Below, one piece after another: positions 37,805 through 46,578 of a stretch of 64,000 bases of DNA. The position numbers and the translations under genes were made by a program. Below the pieces are notes generated by a model. The model saw nothing but the letters and a program-made list of their open reading frames with translations, did no database searches and was not told the origin of the DNA. Position 1 is the first letter of the stretch, and each line of letters starts with the position of its first letter. The stretch is from Streptomyces sp. NBC_01481. Its GTDB lineage: Bacteria > Actinomycetota > Actinomycetes > Streptomycetales > Streptomycetaceae. Location: positions 1,376,501 to 1,440,500 of the forward strand of contig NZ_JAPEPT010000001.1 in assembly GCF_026339995.1 (NCBI RefSeq), read 5' to 3'.

Positions 37805-38581
37805 CTAGCCGAGCGCCAGCGCGATCAGGGCAGCCGTCGCCGCGGTCTCGGCCAGCGCGCCGAAGACGTCCCCGGTCACCCCGCCGAAGCGCCGTACGCA
37901 GTGACGCAGCAGGAGTTGGGCCGCGCCCAGACCGGCCAGGACAGCCAGGGCCTGGTGCAGTGCGCCGCCGTATCCGCCCAGGAGCGCGCCCGCGGCCGCG
38001 CAGCCGGCGGTGACCAGCGCCGCGACGGCCAGCCCGGTGCGTACGGGAACGCTTTCCGCGACCGCCGCGCCCAGGCCCTCCGGGCGGGCCGCCGGGATGC
38101 CCGTGCGGGAGGCGAGGGTGAGGGCGAGGCGCGCGGTCACGGCCGAGACCGCCGCGCCGAGCGCGCCGTACGCCCAGCCCTCGGCGTACAGCCCGGCCAC
38201 CGCCGCGACCTGCGCGAGCAGCACGAACAGCAGCGTGATGACCCCGAACGGACCGATGTCCGACTGCTTCATGATCCGCAGCGCGTCCTCGGCGGGCTTG
38301 GCGCTGCCGAGACCGTCGGCCGTGTCGGCGAGGCCGTCGAGATGGAGGCCTCGGGTGAGCGCCGCCGGGACGGCGACGGTGGCCACGGCGGCGAGCAGCG
38401 GGCCCGAGCCCAGCAGCGTCAGCACTCCGCCGATGCCCGCGGCGCAGAAGCCCACGACCAGACCGGCCGACGGCGCGCACAGCATTCCGGCGCGTGCCGC
38501 GTCCCGGTCCCAGCGCTTCACACGGACCGGAAGGACGGTCAGGGTGCCGAAGGCGAAACGTATACCGGCCGAAGAGATCAC
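37805..38581 (-). CDS. cobS: adenosylcobinamide-GDP ribazoletransferase
   Basis: 258 residues from GTG 38581. An integral membrane enzyme joining adenosylcobinamide-GDP to alpha-ribazole. The conserved TRGLHLDGLADTADGLGSAKPAEDALRIMKQSDIGPFG stretch (about 75-113) supplies the Asp-rich catalytic motif, and several hydrophobic helices fill the rest. The stop lies in the CTAG at the right edge of the MITE-like element. cobT and a cobU-type gene follow 4 kb away in the same direction, giving the late steps of cobalamin assembly. Confidence 0.93.
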   Translation of the reverse strand: MISSAGIRFAFGTLTVLPVRVKRWDRDAARAGMLCAPSAGLVVGFCAAGIGGVLTLLGSGPLLAAVATVAVPAALTRGLHLDGLADTADGLGSAKPAEDALRIMKQSDIGPFGVITLLFVLLAQVAAVAGLYAEGWAYGALGAAVSAVTARLALTLASRTGIPAARPEGLGAAVAESVPVRTGLAVAALVTAGCAAAGALLGGYGGALHQALAVLAGLGAAQLLLRHCVRRFGGVTGDVFGALAETAATAALIALALG

Positions 38582-38660
38582 CGGCGAAGGGTAGCCCGGC
38601 CCACCAGCCGGCCCGACAGAGGGTAAATTGCGCAAGAACCACATATCGGGAGCAGGTGGC

Positions 38661-39416
38661 ATGGGTCACTGGTTTTACCGCAACATCACAGAGCCGGGAA
38701 AGCTCCCGATGCTGCTCGCGCTGACCTCCTTCGTGCTCACCTTCCTGATCACCCGCACGATCGTCCGGATGATCAGGGCGGGGCGCGGGCCGTTCCGGAA
38801 CGTCACGCCCGGCGGCATGCACATCCACCATGTCGTTCCCGGCGTCATCCTCACCGTCATCGGCGGCTTCGGCGCGGTCGGTAGCGGACGGCACGGCGTC
38901 GCCGCCGCCGTCTGCGCGGTCATCTTCGGCATGGGCGCGGGCCTCGTCCTGGACGAGTTCGCGCTGATCCTCCATCTCGACGACGTCTACTGGAGCGAGC
39001 AGGGGCGTCAGAGCGTGGAGGTCGTGGTGCTCGCCGCGGCCCTGGCGCTGCTGGTCCTCAGCGGCTTCGCACCGCTCGGCGTCAACGACATGAGCGCCGA
39101 CGAACGCCAGGACCGTGCCTCGCTGATCCTGACGCTGGTGATCAACTTTCTGCTGGTGCTCATCACGATGTTCAAGGGCAAGCCACGGATGGCCCTCATC
39201 AGCGTGCTGGTGCCGTTCGTGGGGATGTTCGGGGCGGTACGTCTCGCCCGGCCCGGCTCGCCCTGGGCCCGGCGCTTCTACCGCAGCCGGCCCAAGGCCC
39301 GTGCCAAGGCCCGGCTGCGCTCCTTCCACCACGACCGCCGCTGGGACCGCAAGCGGCGCAAGCTTCAGGACCTGATCGGCGGCGCGCCCGACCGGCCCGC
39401 CGTGCGCGAGCGCTGA
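38661..39416 (+). CDS. multi-pass membrane protein of unknown function
   Basis: 251 residues from ATG 38661 (GGGAGCAGG upstream). Segments: MLLALTSFVLTFLITRTIV, VVPGVILTVIGGFGAVGSG, VCAVIFGMGAGLVLDEFALILHL, VEVVVLAAALALLVLSGF and LILTLVINFLLVLITMF, about five helices. HIHHVVPG and LDEFALILHLDDVYW are conserved-looking His/Asp clusters. The C-terminus is strongly basic. It overlaps tail-to-tail by 52 nt with the rhomboid-like gene. No function can be named. Confidence 0.8.
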   Translation: MGHWFYRNITEPGKLPMLLALTSFVLTFLITRTIVRMIRAGRGPFRNVTPGGMHIHHVVPGVILTVIGGFGAVGSGRHGVAAAVCAVIFGMGAGLVLDEFALILHLDDVYWSEQGRQSVEVVVLAAALALLVLSGFAPLGVNDMSADERQDRASLILTLVINFLLVLITMFKGKPRMALISVLVPFVGMFGAVRLARPGSPWARRFYRSRPKARAKARLRSFHHDRRWDRKRRKLQDLIGGAPDRPAVRER

Positions 39417-40075
39417 AGTCTGCGCCGCCTTCGCCGTCGTAGCGCCGAAATCCCGATCACCGCGAACACGGCCACGATCGCCGTCAGATGCTCCTTGCCC
39501 GCGAGGTTGTTCTTGACCAGTACCTCGACGATCATCGCGGCGATCACCAGCGAGGCCGTGAACCAGGCGTGGTAGCGCCAGCAGACGAAGAGCGCGAGAC
39601 CGATGACGGCCGCGGACGGGCCGGTGTCGACGACCTGCGCGTCGGAGGCGGGCAGCCCGAGGAGATGGTCGGGACCGAGCGAGACGCCGATCCGTGCGTA
39701 CGTCGTCCCGGCCAGCGTCGCCACGTACGCGATGACCAGCGTCCGCCACACGCCCAGACAGATCTCCGCGATCCCGAACACCAGCAGCACCTGTGCCAGC
39801 GCTCCCCACACCGGCAGGTCCAGCGCGGGCACGAACAGCGACAGCGGGGTGCGCAGCAGGGCCACCCACAGCGGGTCATCGGCTTTGACGAAGCCGATGT
39901 CGCGGACCGGGCCGAAGCCCCAGGACTGGTTCTGCACCACCTGGAAGAACGCTGTGAGGCAGACCGCCCCGAGCGTCATCGGAACGGCCCGCCACTTCTC
40001 GGTGACGATCGCCGTCCGAAGAGTCGAGTACAGGGGCCCCCACTCGCGGCGCGCGAACGCGTTCAGTGTGCTCAA
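39365..40075 (-). CDS. rhomboid-like membrane protein
   Basis: 236 residues from TTG 40075, overlapping the stop of the lysyltransferase-like gene (TTGA), so translation is coupled. About six hydrophobic helices. GPDHLLGLPASDAQVVDTGPSAAVIGLALFVC resembles the rhomboid serine helix (GxSxxxxG with GPSAAVIG), and AGKEHLTAIVAVFAVIG may supply the His helix. These sites are degenerate, so protease activity is uncertain. The basic arginine-run C-terminus overlaps the convergent gene. Confidence 0.65.
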   Translation of the reverse strand: MSTLNAFARREWGPLYSTLRTAIVTEKWRAVPMTLGAVCLTAFFQVVQNQSWGFGPVRDIGFVKADDPLWVALLRTPLSLFVPALDLPVWGALAQVLLVFGIAEICLGVWRTLVIAYVATLAGTTYARIGVSLGPDHLLGLPASDAQVVDTGPSAAVIGLALFVCWRYHAWFTASLVIAAMIVEVLVKNNLAGKEHLTAIVAVFAVIGISALRRRRRRRLQRSRTAGRSGAPPIRS

Positions 40076-41847
40076 CGCTTGGTCTCCAGGTGTCTGCGGT
40101 GCATCCACTTGGGCAGACCGGGCGCCTCCAGGAAGCCCTCGGCGCGGCCCGCGGCGATGCCGATGCGCAGCAGGTCGGCGCTCTTCTCGAAGAGCATGAA
40201 ACGGGGCTCCCAGATCGGTCGGTACTTGGCGTTGGCGCGGTAGAGCGACTCGATCTGCCACCAGCGGGAGAAGAAGCTGAGCAGCGAGCGCCACAGCCTC
40301 AGCACCGGACCGGCGCCGAGCCTCGAGCCGCGTTCGAAGACCGACCTGAACATCGCGAAGTTCAGCGAGACCTGTGTGATCCCGATCTCGTTCGCGCGCT
40401 GCAGGAGTTCGATGACCATGAACTCCATCAGGCCGTTCTCGGAGTCCCGGTCACGCCGCATCAGATCGAGCGAGAGGCCCTTGGGGCCCCAGGGCACAAA
40501 GCTCAGCACCGCCCGCAGCGCGCCGTCGCCGTCCGTGCATTCGAGTATCACGCAGCGGCCGTCACCCGGATCGCCGAGCCGGCCGAGCGCCATCGAGAAG
40601 CCGCGTTCGGTGGCCCCGTCGCGCCAGTCGTCCGCCCTCCGGAGAAGGACGTCCATCTCCTCGGGCGCGATCTCCTCGTGGCGGCGGATCCGCACCTCGT
40701 AGCCGGCGCGCTTGACCCGGTTGCAGGCCTGGCGCACGGTCCGCATCGCGCGCCCGTCCAGGGTGAAGTCGTCGGTCTCGACGATCGCCTCGTCGCCCAG
40801 TTCCAGCGCGTCCAGGCCGTGCCGCGCGTAGACGGTGCCCGCTTCCTCGCTCGCGCCCATCACGGCGGGGATCCAGCCGTGTTCGCGGGCCTCGGCCAGC
40901 CAGGGCGCGATCGCGCCGGGCCAGGCCTCCGGGTCGCCGATGGGGTCGCCGGACGCGAGCGAGACCCCGCCGACGACCCGGTAGACGACGGCGGCCTTGC
41001 CGGTGGGGGACCAGACCACGCTCTTCTCGCGGCGCAGCGAGAAGTAGCCGAGCGAGTCCCGGTCGCCGTGGCGCTGGAGCAGAACGCGCAGCCGTTCCTC
41101 GTCGTCCTCGGTGAGCGGGTCGACGGCGCGCCGGGAGCGGAAGGCCGCGTACAGCACGGCGAGCAGCAGCAGCGTGGAAAGGACGTTGATGGTGACATTC
41201 ACCCAGCCGGGCGTCGCGATCCCGGCGAAGCGGGAGTCGTCGGCGGCGAGTGAGACCAGGCGCATCGCGCCGTAGCGCCAGCGCTCCAGGAAGGTGGAGT
41301 GGCCCGTCGAGGAGTTGGTGGCGGTGACGAGTATGGCGGCGAGCAGCGAGGTGACCAGCAGCCCGCCGGCGGCGACGGCCGCGGCCAGCCGGGGGTTGGC
41401 GCGGTCGCCCTTCGCGTAGAACTCCCGCCGTCCGAGCGCCAGGGCGAGCACGAAGGCGGTGGTCAGGCCGAGTGACATCCAGTTCTGGGCGTGCTCGCGG
41501 ATGTCGGGGTCGACGGCGACGGCGAGGACGAAGAGCAGCAGAAAGAGCCCCGCCAGTACGAAGTTGAGGATCCACGCGGCCCGCTTGCGGCGGCGCATGG
41601 TGATGGCCAGGAAGAGGGTGAAGGCCCCGGAGGCGAAGCCCGCGGTCAGCAGATACGGCGTGAAGTAGTCATCAATGTTGTGGCGCCGCAGATCCTGGCC
41701 GAGAGAGACCCAGACGGCGCTCAGGAGGTTGATGAACGTCACGGCGCGCAGATACCAGACGGCGAACGCCGCGCTGCGCCGTGAGCGGTGGGTGCTGCGG
41801 CTCGTGCTTGGGCTCGTCTCGACGCTGGACAAACGGACCTCTCCCAT
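40072..41847 (-). CDS. phosphatidylglycerol lysyltransferase-domain (MprF/LysX-like) membrane protein
   Basis: 591 residues. The N-terminal third has about six membrane helices (VWYLRAVTFINLLSAVWVSL, YLLTAGFASGAFTLFLAIT, AAWILNFVLAGLFLLLFVLA). The C-terminal half is the DUF2156 aminoacyl-transferase fold: YFSLRREKSVVWSPTGKAAVVYRVVGGVSLASGDPIGD and GLMEFMVIELLQRANEIGITQVSLNFAMFRSVFE. Such proteins attach lysine or another amino acid to membrane lipid, lowering surface charge. No lysyl-tRNA synthetase domain is fused. Followed by the coupled rhomboid-like gene. Confidence 0.88.
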   Translation of the reverse strand: MGEVRLSSVETSPSTSRSTHRSRRSAAFAVWYLRAVTFINLLSAVWVSLGQDLRRHNIDDYFTPYLLTAGFASGAFTLFLAITMRRRKRAAWILNFVLAGLFLLLFVLAVAVDPDIREHAQNWMSLGLTTAFVLALALGRREFYAKGDRANPRLAAAVAAGGLLVTSLLAAILVTATNSSTGHSTFLERWRYGAMRLVSLAADDSRFAGIATPGWVNVTINVLSTLLLLAVLYAAFRSRRAVDPLTEDDEERLRVLLQRHGDRDSLGYFSLRREKSVVWSPTGKAAVVYRVVGGVSLASGDPIGDPEAWPGAIAPWLAEAREHGWIPAVMGASEEAGTVYARHGLDALELGDEAIVETDDFTLDGRAMRTVRQACNRVKRAGYEVRIRRHEEIAPEEMDVLLRRADDWRDGATERGFSMALGRLGDPGDGRCVILECTDGDGALRAVLSFVPWGPKGLSLDLMRRDRDSENGLMEFMVIELLQRANEIGITQVSLNFAMFRSVFERGSRLGAGPVLRLWRSLLSFFSRWWQIESLYRANAKYRPIWEPRFMLFEKSADLLRIGIAAGRAEGFLEAPGLPKWMHRRHLETKR

Positions 41848-41927
41848 GAAACGCGATGATATGGGGCATCACGCGCCAAGATGGGCGAGGCTGCGGTCGC
41901 CTGGTTACTGGCGGCCGCGCCGTCGCA

Positions 41928-42998
41928 TCAGTCCGAATCGCTCTCCACCGGCTCTGTGCGCTCCGGCAGTTCGGCCGCGAGCGCGGCAGCCGCCTGCACG
42001 AGGGGGAGCGCGAGCAATGCCCCGGTTCCTTCGCCCACAGTGACGCCCTGATCGAGCAGCGGGTTGAGCGCCATCCGGTCCAGTGCCTTCGCCTGCGCCG
42101 GTTCGCCGCTCACCTGGCCCGCGAGCCACCAGTCCGGCGCGCGGAACGCGGCACGCTGCCCGACCAGCGCACACGCCGCCGATACGACTCCGTCGAGGAT
42201 CACCGGCATCCGGCGTACCGCGCTCTGCAGCAGGAAGCCGGTCGTCGCCGCCAGATCCGCGCCGCCCACCGCCGCCAGCAGCTCCAGCTGATCACCCAGC
42301 ACCGGCCGGGCGCGGCGCAGCGCGTCGCGGATCGCCGCGCACTTGCGCATCCACGCCAGATCGTCGATGCCCGCGCCGCCGCGGCCGGTCACCACCGAGG
42401 CGTCGGTGCCGCACAACGCGGCGATCAGCGTGGAAGCGGGCGTGGTGCCGCCGACGCTCAGATCGCCGAGTACGACCAGATCCGTGCCGGAGTCGGCCTC
42501 CTCGTCGGCGATCGTCATGCCCAGGCGCACGGCCGCCTCGGTCTCCTCGATCGTCATCGCGTCCTCGACGTCGATCCGTCCGCTGCCGCGCCGCACCCGA
42601 TGGCGTACGACCTCCTCGGGCAGCAGCTCCGGGTCGCAGTCCAGACCGGCGTCCACGATCCGTACCGGCACACCCGCCCGGCGGGCCAGCACGGCGACCG
42701 GGCTCCCGCCCTCCAGCGTGGTGCGCACGAGCCGGTGAGCGGAGCCGGACTCCCGGGCGGAGACGCCCAGTTGGGCCACTCCGTGATCACCGGCGAACAG
42801 CACCACTCGCGGCTGCACGATGGGCCTGACCGGCACCGAGGCCTGCGCGGTGGAGAGCCACTCGCCCAGCTCGTCGAGCCGCCCGAGGGAACCGGGCGTC
42901 ACGATCAGCCGCTCCCGGCGTTCCTCGGCATCACGCCGGATGCCGCTGTCGGGGCGCTCGATCAGATCGGAGAAGTCATCGAGATTCAGCCTGCTCAT
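41928..42998 (-). CDS. cobT: nicotinate-nucleotide-dimethylbenzimidazole phosphoribosyltransferase
   Basis: 356 residues from ATG 42998. It makes alpha-ribazole phosphate for the lower ligand of cobalamin. Conserved: TPGSLGRLDELGEWL, VVLFAGDHGVAQLGVS, GDLSVGGTTPASTLIAALCG, LVGGADLAATTGFLL-like AAVGGADLAATTGFL, GVVSAACALVGQRAA, and GVTVGEGTGALLALPLV with the catalytic Glu. It is directly downstream of the CobU-type gene (45-nt gap). Confidence 0.95.
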   Translation of the reverse strand: MSRLNLDDFSDLIERPDSGIRRDAEERRERLIVTPGSLGRLDELGEWLSTAQASVPVRPIVQPRVVLFAGDHGVAQLGVSARESGSAHRLVRTTLEGGSPVAVLARRAGVPVRIVDAGLDCDPELLPEEVVRHRVRRGSGRIDVEDAMTIEETEAAVRLGMTIADEEADSGTDLVVLGDLSVGGTTPASTLIAALCGTDASVVTGRGGAGIDDLAWMRKCAAIRDALRRARPVLGDQLELLAAVGGADLAATTGFLLQSAVRRMPVILDGVVSAACALVGQRAAFRAPDWWLAGQVSGEPAQAKALDRMALNPLLDQGVTVGEGTGALLALPLVQAAAALAAELPERTEPVESDSD

Positions 42999-43043
42999 TC
43001 GCCGAACAGTACCGGCAGCCATGCCGTGTCCGTGCGGCGCCCG

Positions 43044-44246
43044 TCAGCTGCGCAGCACGATGGCCTGGCCCGCGACGACCAGCAGGAGGTGCTCGCACTC
43101 GTCGGCGAAAGCGGCGTTGAGACGGCCCAGTTCGTCGCGGAAGCGGCGGCCCGACGCGGTGGCGGGCACGACGCCACTGCCGACCTCGTTGGTCACCGCG
43201 ACGACGGTGCGGGAGGTGGTGCGTACGGCCGCGACCAGCTCGGCGACCCGCTCGCGCAGCGCGTCCTCGCCGCCCGTGTCCCAGGTCGCGTCGTCCCAGG
43301 CGCCCACTTTGTCCATCGCGTCGGTCAGCCACAGGGACAGACAGTCGATCAGCAGCGGCGGCCCGTCCTCGGCGAGCAGGGGTACGAGATCGCAGGTCTC
43401 GGCCGTACGCCAGGAGCCGGGACGGCGCTCGCGGTGCAGCCAGACCCGGGACGCCCACTCGGTGTCCCCCTCCCGGCCGCCGCCGGTCGCGACGTACAGC
43501 ACCTCGGGGAAGGTCTCCAGCCGGCGCTCGGCCTCCAGCGACTTGCCCGAGCGGGCGCCGCCGGTGACAAGGGTGCGACGGGGGAGATCCGGTACGGCGT
43601 GGTACTCGCCCACGATCAGCGTCGTCCCGTCGGGCACGGCCCGCGCACCCGCGGCAGCGAGCCGGCGAGCCAGCTCCGGGGCGCCGCCGGGAACGTCGTG
43701 GTCCAGGTGCACGGCGACGACATCGGTGGTCGAGCCGATCGCCCCGGACGCGCGCAGCCGGGCGATCGCGTCGGGCCGCCCCACGACATCGCCGACGACC
43801 ATCTCGTACGCGGCCAGGCCCTCCGCGAGACCCGCGGGTGCGCCGCCCGGGGGCAGATACAGCAGCCGCTCGCCATCCGGTGAGGTCACCTCGTACCCCG
43901 TGCCCGGGTTGTCCATCGACACGGCCCGCACCCGGTGCCCGCTGATCAGCGTCAACTCCCGCCCGTCCGGCACCCGCCCGGCCGCGGGCAGCCCGGCGGG
44001 CAGATCGACCGCGGGCCCGTCGTGCGGATGCGTCAGCAGCACCTGCCGTACGCCGACGAGGGAATGCCCCGCCCGTGCGGCGGCCAGGGCGGCGCCGGGC
44101 GTGAGATCGAGCAGCAGGGCCCCGTCGACGAGCAGCGCGGTCGCGGCCCGCGCGGACGCCCCGCGCGCGGTGGCGCAGACGGCGCACGGACAGTCGGGCC
44201 GGGGGAGTCCGGCGGGCGCGCCGGTGCCGAGCAGTGTGAGTTCCAC
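43044..44246 (-). CDS. cobU: bifunctional PhnP-like metallo-hydrolase domain / adenosylcobinamide kinase-guanylyltransferase
   Basis: 400 residues, GTG start. Residues 1-210 or so form a metallo-beta-lactamase-like domain with the PhnP-style cysteines CPCAVC near residue 20 and a degenerate metal motif (LLTHPHDGPAVD, lacking the final His of HxHxDH). Residues 220-400 are CobU: Walker A RTLVTGGARSGKSLEAER, YVATGGGREGD, LLIDCLSLWLTD and VTNEVGSGVVPATASGRRFRDELG. The CobU part activates adenosylcobinamide to its GDP form for cobS. The fused N-terminal domain is unusual and probably a regulator or an alternative hydrolase. Confidence 0.9.
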   Translation of the reverse strand: MELTLLGTGAPAGLPRPDCPCAVCATARGASARAATALLVDGALLLDLTPGAALAAARAGHSLVGVRQVLLTHPHDGPAVDLPAGLPAAGRVPDGRELTLISGHRVRAVSMDNPGTGYEVTSPDGERLLYLPPGGAPAGLAEGLAAYEMVVGDVVGRPDAIARLRASGAIGSTTDVVAVHLDHDVPGGAPELARRLAAAGARAVPDGTTLIVGEYHAVPDLPRRTLVTGGARSGKSLEAERRLETFPEVLYVATGGGREGDTEWASRVWLHRERRPGSWRTAETCDLVPLLAEDGPPLLIDCLSLWLTDAMDKVGAWDDATWDTGGEDALRERVAELVAAVRTTSRTVVAVTNEVGSGVVPATASGRRFRDELGRLNAAFADECEHLLLVVAGQAIVLRS

Positions 44247-44342
44247 GCCTCTGATCCTCCCGCGTCACCGCGGGGCGTGCGCGCCCGGCTACGCTGCGGG
44301 CAGCAGTGATCAGCTGATGGCCCCTGGGAGTGGGAGGCGGAC

Positions 44343-44552
44343 ATGGCATGGACGTGGCGTTTCGAGAAGTCCGACGGAACGGAGGTCCAGCCGGCGGTGC
44401 AGCCGGAGGAGTTCACGACGCAGGGTGACGCGGAGTCCTGGATCGGCGAGGTCTGGAAGGACTTGCTGGAGGGCGGGGCGGACCAGGTGGTGCTGTCGGA
44501 GGACGGCACGAAGATCTACGGCCCGATGAGCCTGCACGCGACCGAGGGGTAG
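44343..44552 (+). CDS. small conserved acidic protein of unknown function
   Basis: 69 residues from ATG 44343 with a GGGAGTGGGAGG site. WTWRFEKSDGTEVQPAVQPEEF, DAESWIGEVWKDLLEGGADQVVLSEDG and IYGPMSLH give a compact alpha/beta protein without membrane segments. It is divergent from the CobU-type gene and followed by a long hairpin. The pattern is that of a conserved Streptomyces small protein. Function unknown. Confidence 0.75.
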   Translation: MAWTWRFEKSDGTEVQPAVQPEEFTTQGDAESWIGEVWKDLLEGGADQVVLSEDGTKIYGPMSLHATEG

Positions 44553-44618
44553 TCCTCAAACGCCGGACGGGCTGAATGTGCGGCCCTACCGCACATTCAG
44601 CCCCTCCGGCGCTGAGGA
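44553..44618. terminator. long hairpin formed by a copy of the interspersed repeat
   Basis: The core CAAACGCCGGACGGGCTGA (44557-44575) and CTGAATGTGCGG pair with CCGCACATTCAG and CCCCTCCGGCG, giving a stem of more than 20 bp with one mismatch in the repeat core. It is placed right after the small gene as a terminator. Confidence 0.75.
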
Positions 44619-44708
44619 GCAGGGAGGTTGGGGGTCCCCCCGGACGGAGTCTGGGGGGAGGGCGGGATGGGGAACAGGCCCGCCGCAGGCGCCCCCGCCC
44701 CGCCCAGA

Positions 44709-46478
44709 TCAGCGCGCCGTCGCCAGAAACTGCGTCGCCGCCAGCTCCCCGTACAGCGGATCCGACGCCACCAGCTCCCCGTGCGTCCCCACCGCCCGCA
44801 CCTTCCCCGCGTCCATCACCACGATCCGGTCCGCCAGCGTCACCGTCGACAGCCGGTGGGCCACCACCAGCACGGTCACCTCGCGCGACACCTCGGCGAC
44901 CACATCCCGCAGCGCCATCTCGTTGACCGCGTCCAGCTGCGAGGTCGCCTCGTCCAGAAGCAGCAGCCGCGGCCGCCGCAGCAGCGCCCGCGCGATCGCC
45001 ACCCGCTGCCGCTCGCCGCCCGAGAGCTTGGAACCGCGGTGCCCGACCACCGTCTCGAGACCGTCCGGCAGCCGGTCAACCAGAGCATCGAGCCTGGCCC
45101 GTACGAGAACGTCCCGGATCTGCTCCTCGCTCGCGTCCGGCGCCGCGAAGACCAGGTTCTCGCGCAGCGTTCCCGACAGCACCGGAGCGTCCTGCTCGAC
45201 ATAGCCGATCGAGGCCCGCAGATCGGCCAGCGGCCAGTCCCGTATGTCCTTGCCGTCCACGAGGATCCGGCCGCCGCCCGCCTCGTAGAAGCGCTCGATC
45301 AGCCCGAAGACCGTCGTCTTGCCCGCGCCCGACGGCCCGACGAACGCCGTCATCCCCGCGCCGGGCACCTCGAACGAGACGCCCTGATGGACATAGGGAA
45401 GATCGTCCCGGTAGCGGAAGGTGACGTCCTTGAAGACGACCGACGCGGGTCCCGTGCCGGGGACGCCCTGAGGCGGTGTCAGCGTCTCCGTCTCCAGCCG
45501 CTCCGCCTCCACGATCCGCGCGATCGCCGCCGAGCCCACCTGGTACTGCGAGGCCGCCTCCACCAGCTTCGACACCGGATCGATCAGATAGAAGAGGAAC
45601 AGCAGGAAGGCCACCAGCGTCGAGACGGAGATCGCGCCCGAGGCGACCCGCGCCCCGCCGATCCCCAGTACCGCCAGGAACGACACCTGCACCGCCAGGC
45701 CCACCGACGACCAGGCCGCCGACTGCCACTTCGCGGACCGTACGCCGTGCCGCCACGCCTCCCGCGCCGCCTTGGCCACGACCTCCGTCTCGCGCTCCTC
45801 GGCGCCCGAGGCCTTGACCGTACGGAAGGCTCCGAAGGCCCGCTCCAGCACGGTGGATATCTCGCCGACCGCCTCCTGCGAGCGCTTCGTCGCCTGCGCG
45901 ATCTTCGGCATCAGCAGCCCGACACAGCCGCCGATCAGCACGATCACGCCGAGCGTGACGCCCAGCAGGACGACGTCCATCAGGCCCATCATCACGATCG
46001 TGGCGAGGAAGGCGAGCCCGCCGGTCGCCGCCGAGACGATCGACTGGGTGGTCACCGCGCGCAGCAGCGTGGTGTCGGAGGTGACCCGGGACATCAGATC
46101 GCCGGGCTGGGTGCGCTCCACCTCGGGCAGCTTCAGCCGCAGCAGCCGGCCGATCAGCGAGCGGCGTGCGGCAAGGACCACGGACTCGGCGGTGCGCTCC
46201 AGGATGTACGTGCCCACCGCCTCGATTGCGGTGCCGAGCACCACCAGGGCGGTGAGCAGCAGCAGGACGCCGGTGATCGACTCGTCCTGGCCGAGCTTGT
46301 CGACCAGGGACTTGGCGGCGAGCGGCTGGGCGAGAGCGGTCACCGTGCCCACCAGGGCCAGGGACGCGCCGAGCGCGACGACCCAGCGGTGCGGCCGGAA
46401 ATGTGCGTACAGCGCCCGCCAGGTCTCCCGGGCCGGGAGTCTGACGGGCGGCTTCTCTGTGGCTTCTGCGGTGGTCAC
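44709..46478 (-). CDS. ABC transporter, fused permease and ATPase (exporter type)
   Basis: 589 residues, GTG start. The N-terminal transmembrane domain (about 30-310) has six helices, for example [21 protein letters not shown] and [31 protein letters not shown]. The nucleotide-binding domain carries Walker [12 protein letters not shown], signature [16 protein letters not shown], Walker [13 protein letters not shown] and the switch His in [11 protein letters not shown] half-size exporter acting as a homodimer for drugs, lipids or peptides. A 9-bp inverted repeat lies just upstream of its start. Confidence 0.93.
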   Translation of the reverse strand: MTTAEATEKPPVRLPARETWRALYAHFRPHRWVVALGASLALVGTVTALAQPLAAKSLVDKLGQDESITGVLLLLTALVVLGTAIEAVGTYILERTAESVVLAARRSLIGRLLRLKLPEVERTQPGDLMSRVTSDTTLLRAVTTQSIVSAATGGLAFLATIVMMGLMDVVLLGVTLGVIVLIGGCVGLLMPKIAQATKRSQEAVGEISTVLERAFGAFRTVKASGAEERETEVVAKAAREAWRHGVRSAKWQSAAWSSVGLAVQVSFLAVLGIGGARVASGAISVSTLVAFLLFLFYLIDPVSKLVEAASQYQVGSAAIARIVEAERLETETLTPPQGVPGTGPASVVFKDVTFRYRDDLPYVHQGVSFEVPGAGMTAFVGPSGAGKTTVFGLIERFYEAGGGRILVDGKDIRDWPLADLRASIGYVEQDAPVLSGTLRENLVFAAPDASEEQIRDVLVRARLDALVDRLPDGLETVVGHRGSKLSGGERQRVAIARALLRRPRLLLLDEATSQLDAVNEMALRDVVAEVSREVTVLVVAHRLSTVTLADRIVVMDAGKVRAVGTHGELVASDPLYGELAATQFLATAR

Positions 46479-46519
46479 TTGAGTGAGGACGCGAAAAACG
46501 CCAACGCGCCTGTGCCGAA

Positions 46520-46543
46520 GCCGAATTCAGCCACGAATTCGGC
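46520..46543. promoter_or_regulatory. inverted repeat upstream of the ABC transporter
   Basis: GCCGAATTC-AGCCAC-GAATTCGGC, perfect 9-bp arms, 42 nt upstream of the transporter start and between it and the end of the methyltransferase gene. It could be an operator or a terminator of the upstream gene. Confidence 0.45.
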
Positions 46544-46578
46544 CGGATGCGGCCTAGGTCGTGTCCGCAGCCGCGTCC

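Noticed and set aside
40066..41253. Rightward open frame opposite the MprF-like gene
   Set aside because: Shadow of the leftward gene; low-complexity composition.
41856..44529. Long rightward open frames opposite cobT and the CobU-type gene, examined for a separate gene or a cobalamin riboswitch
   Set aside because: The frames are antisense shadows, and I could not find a B12-box or cobalamin riboswitch core near cobS, cobT or the CobU-type gene.
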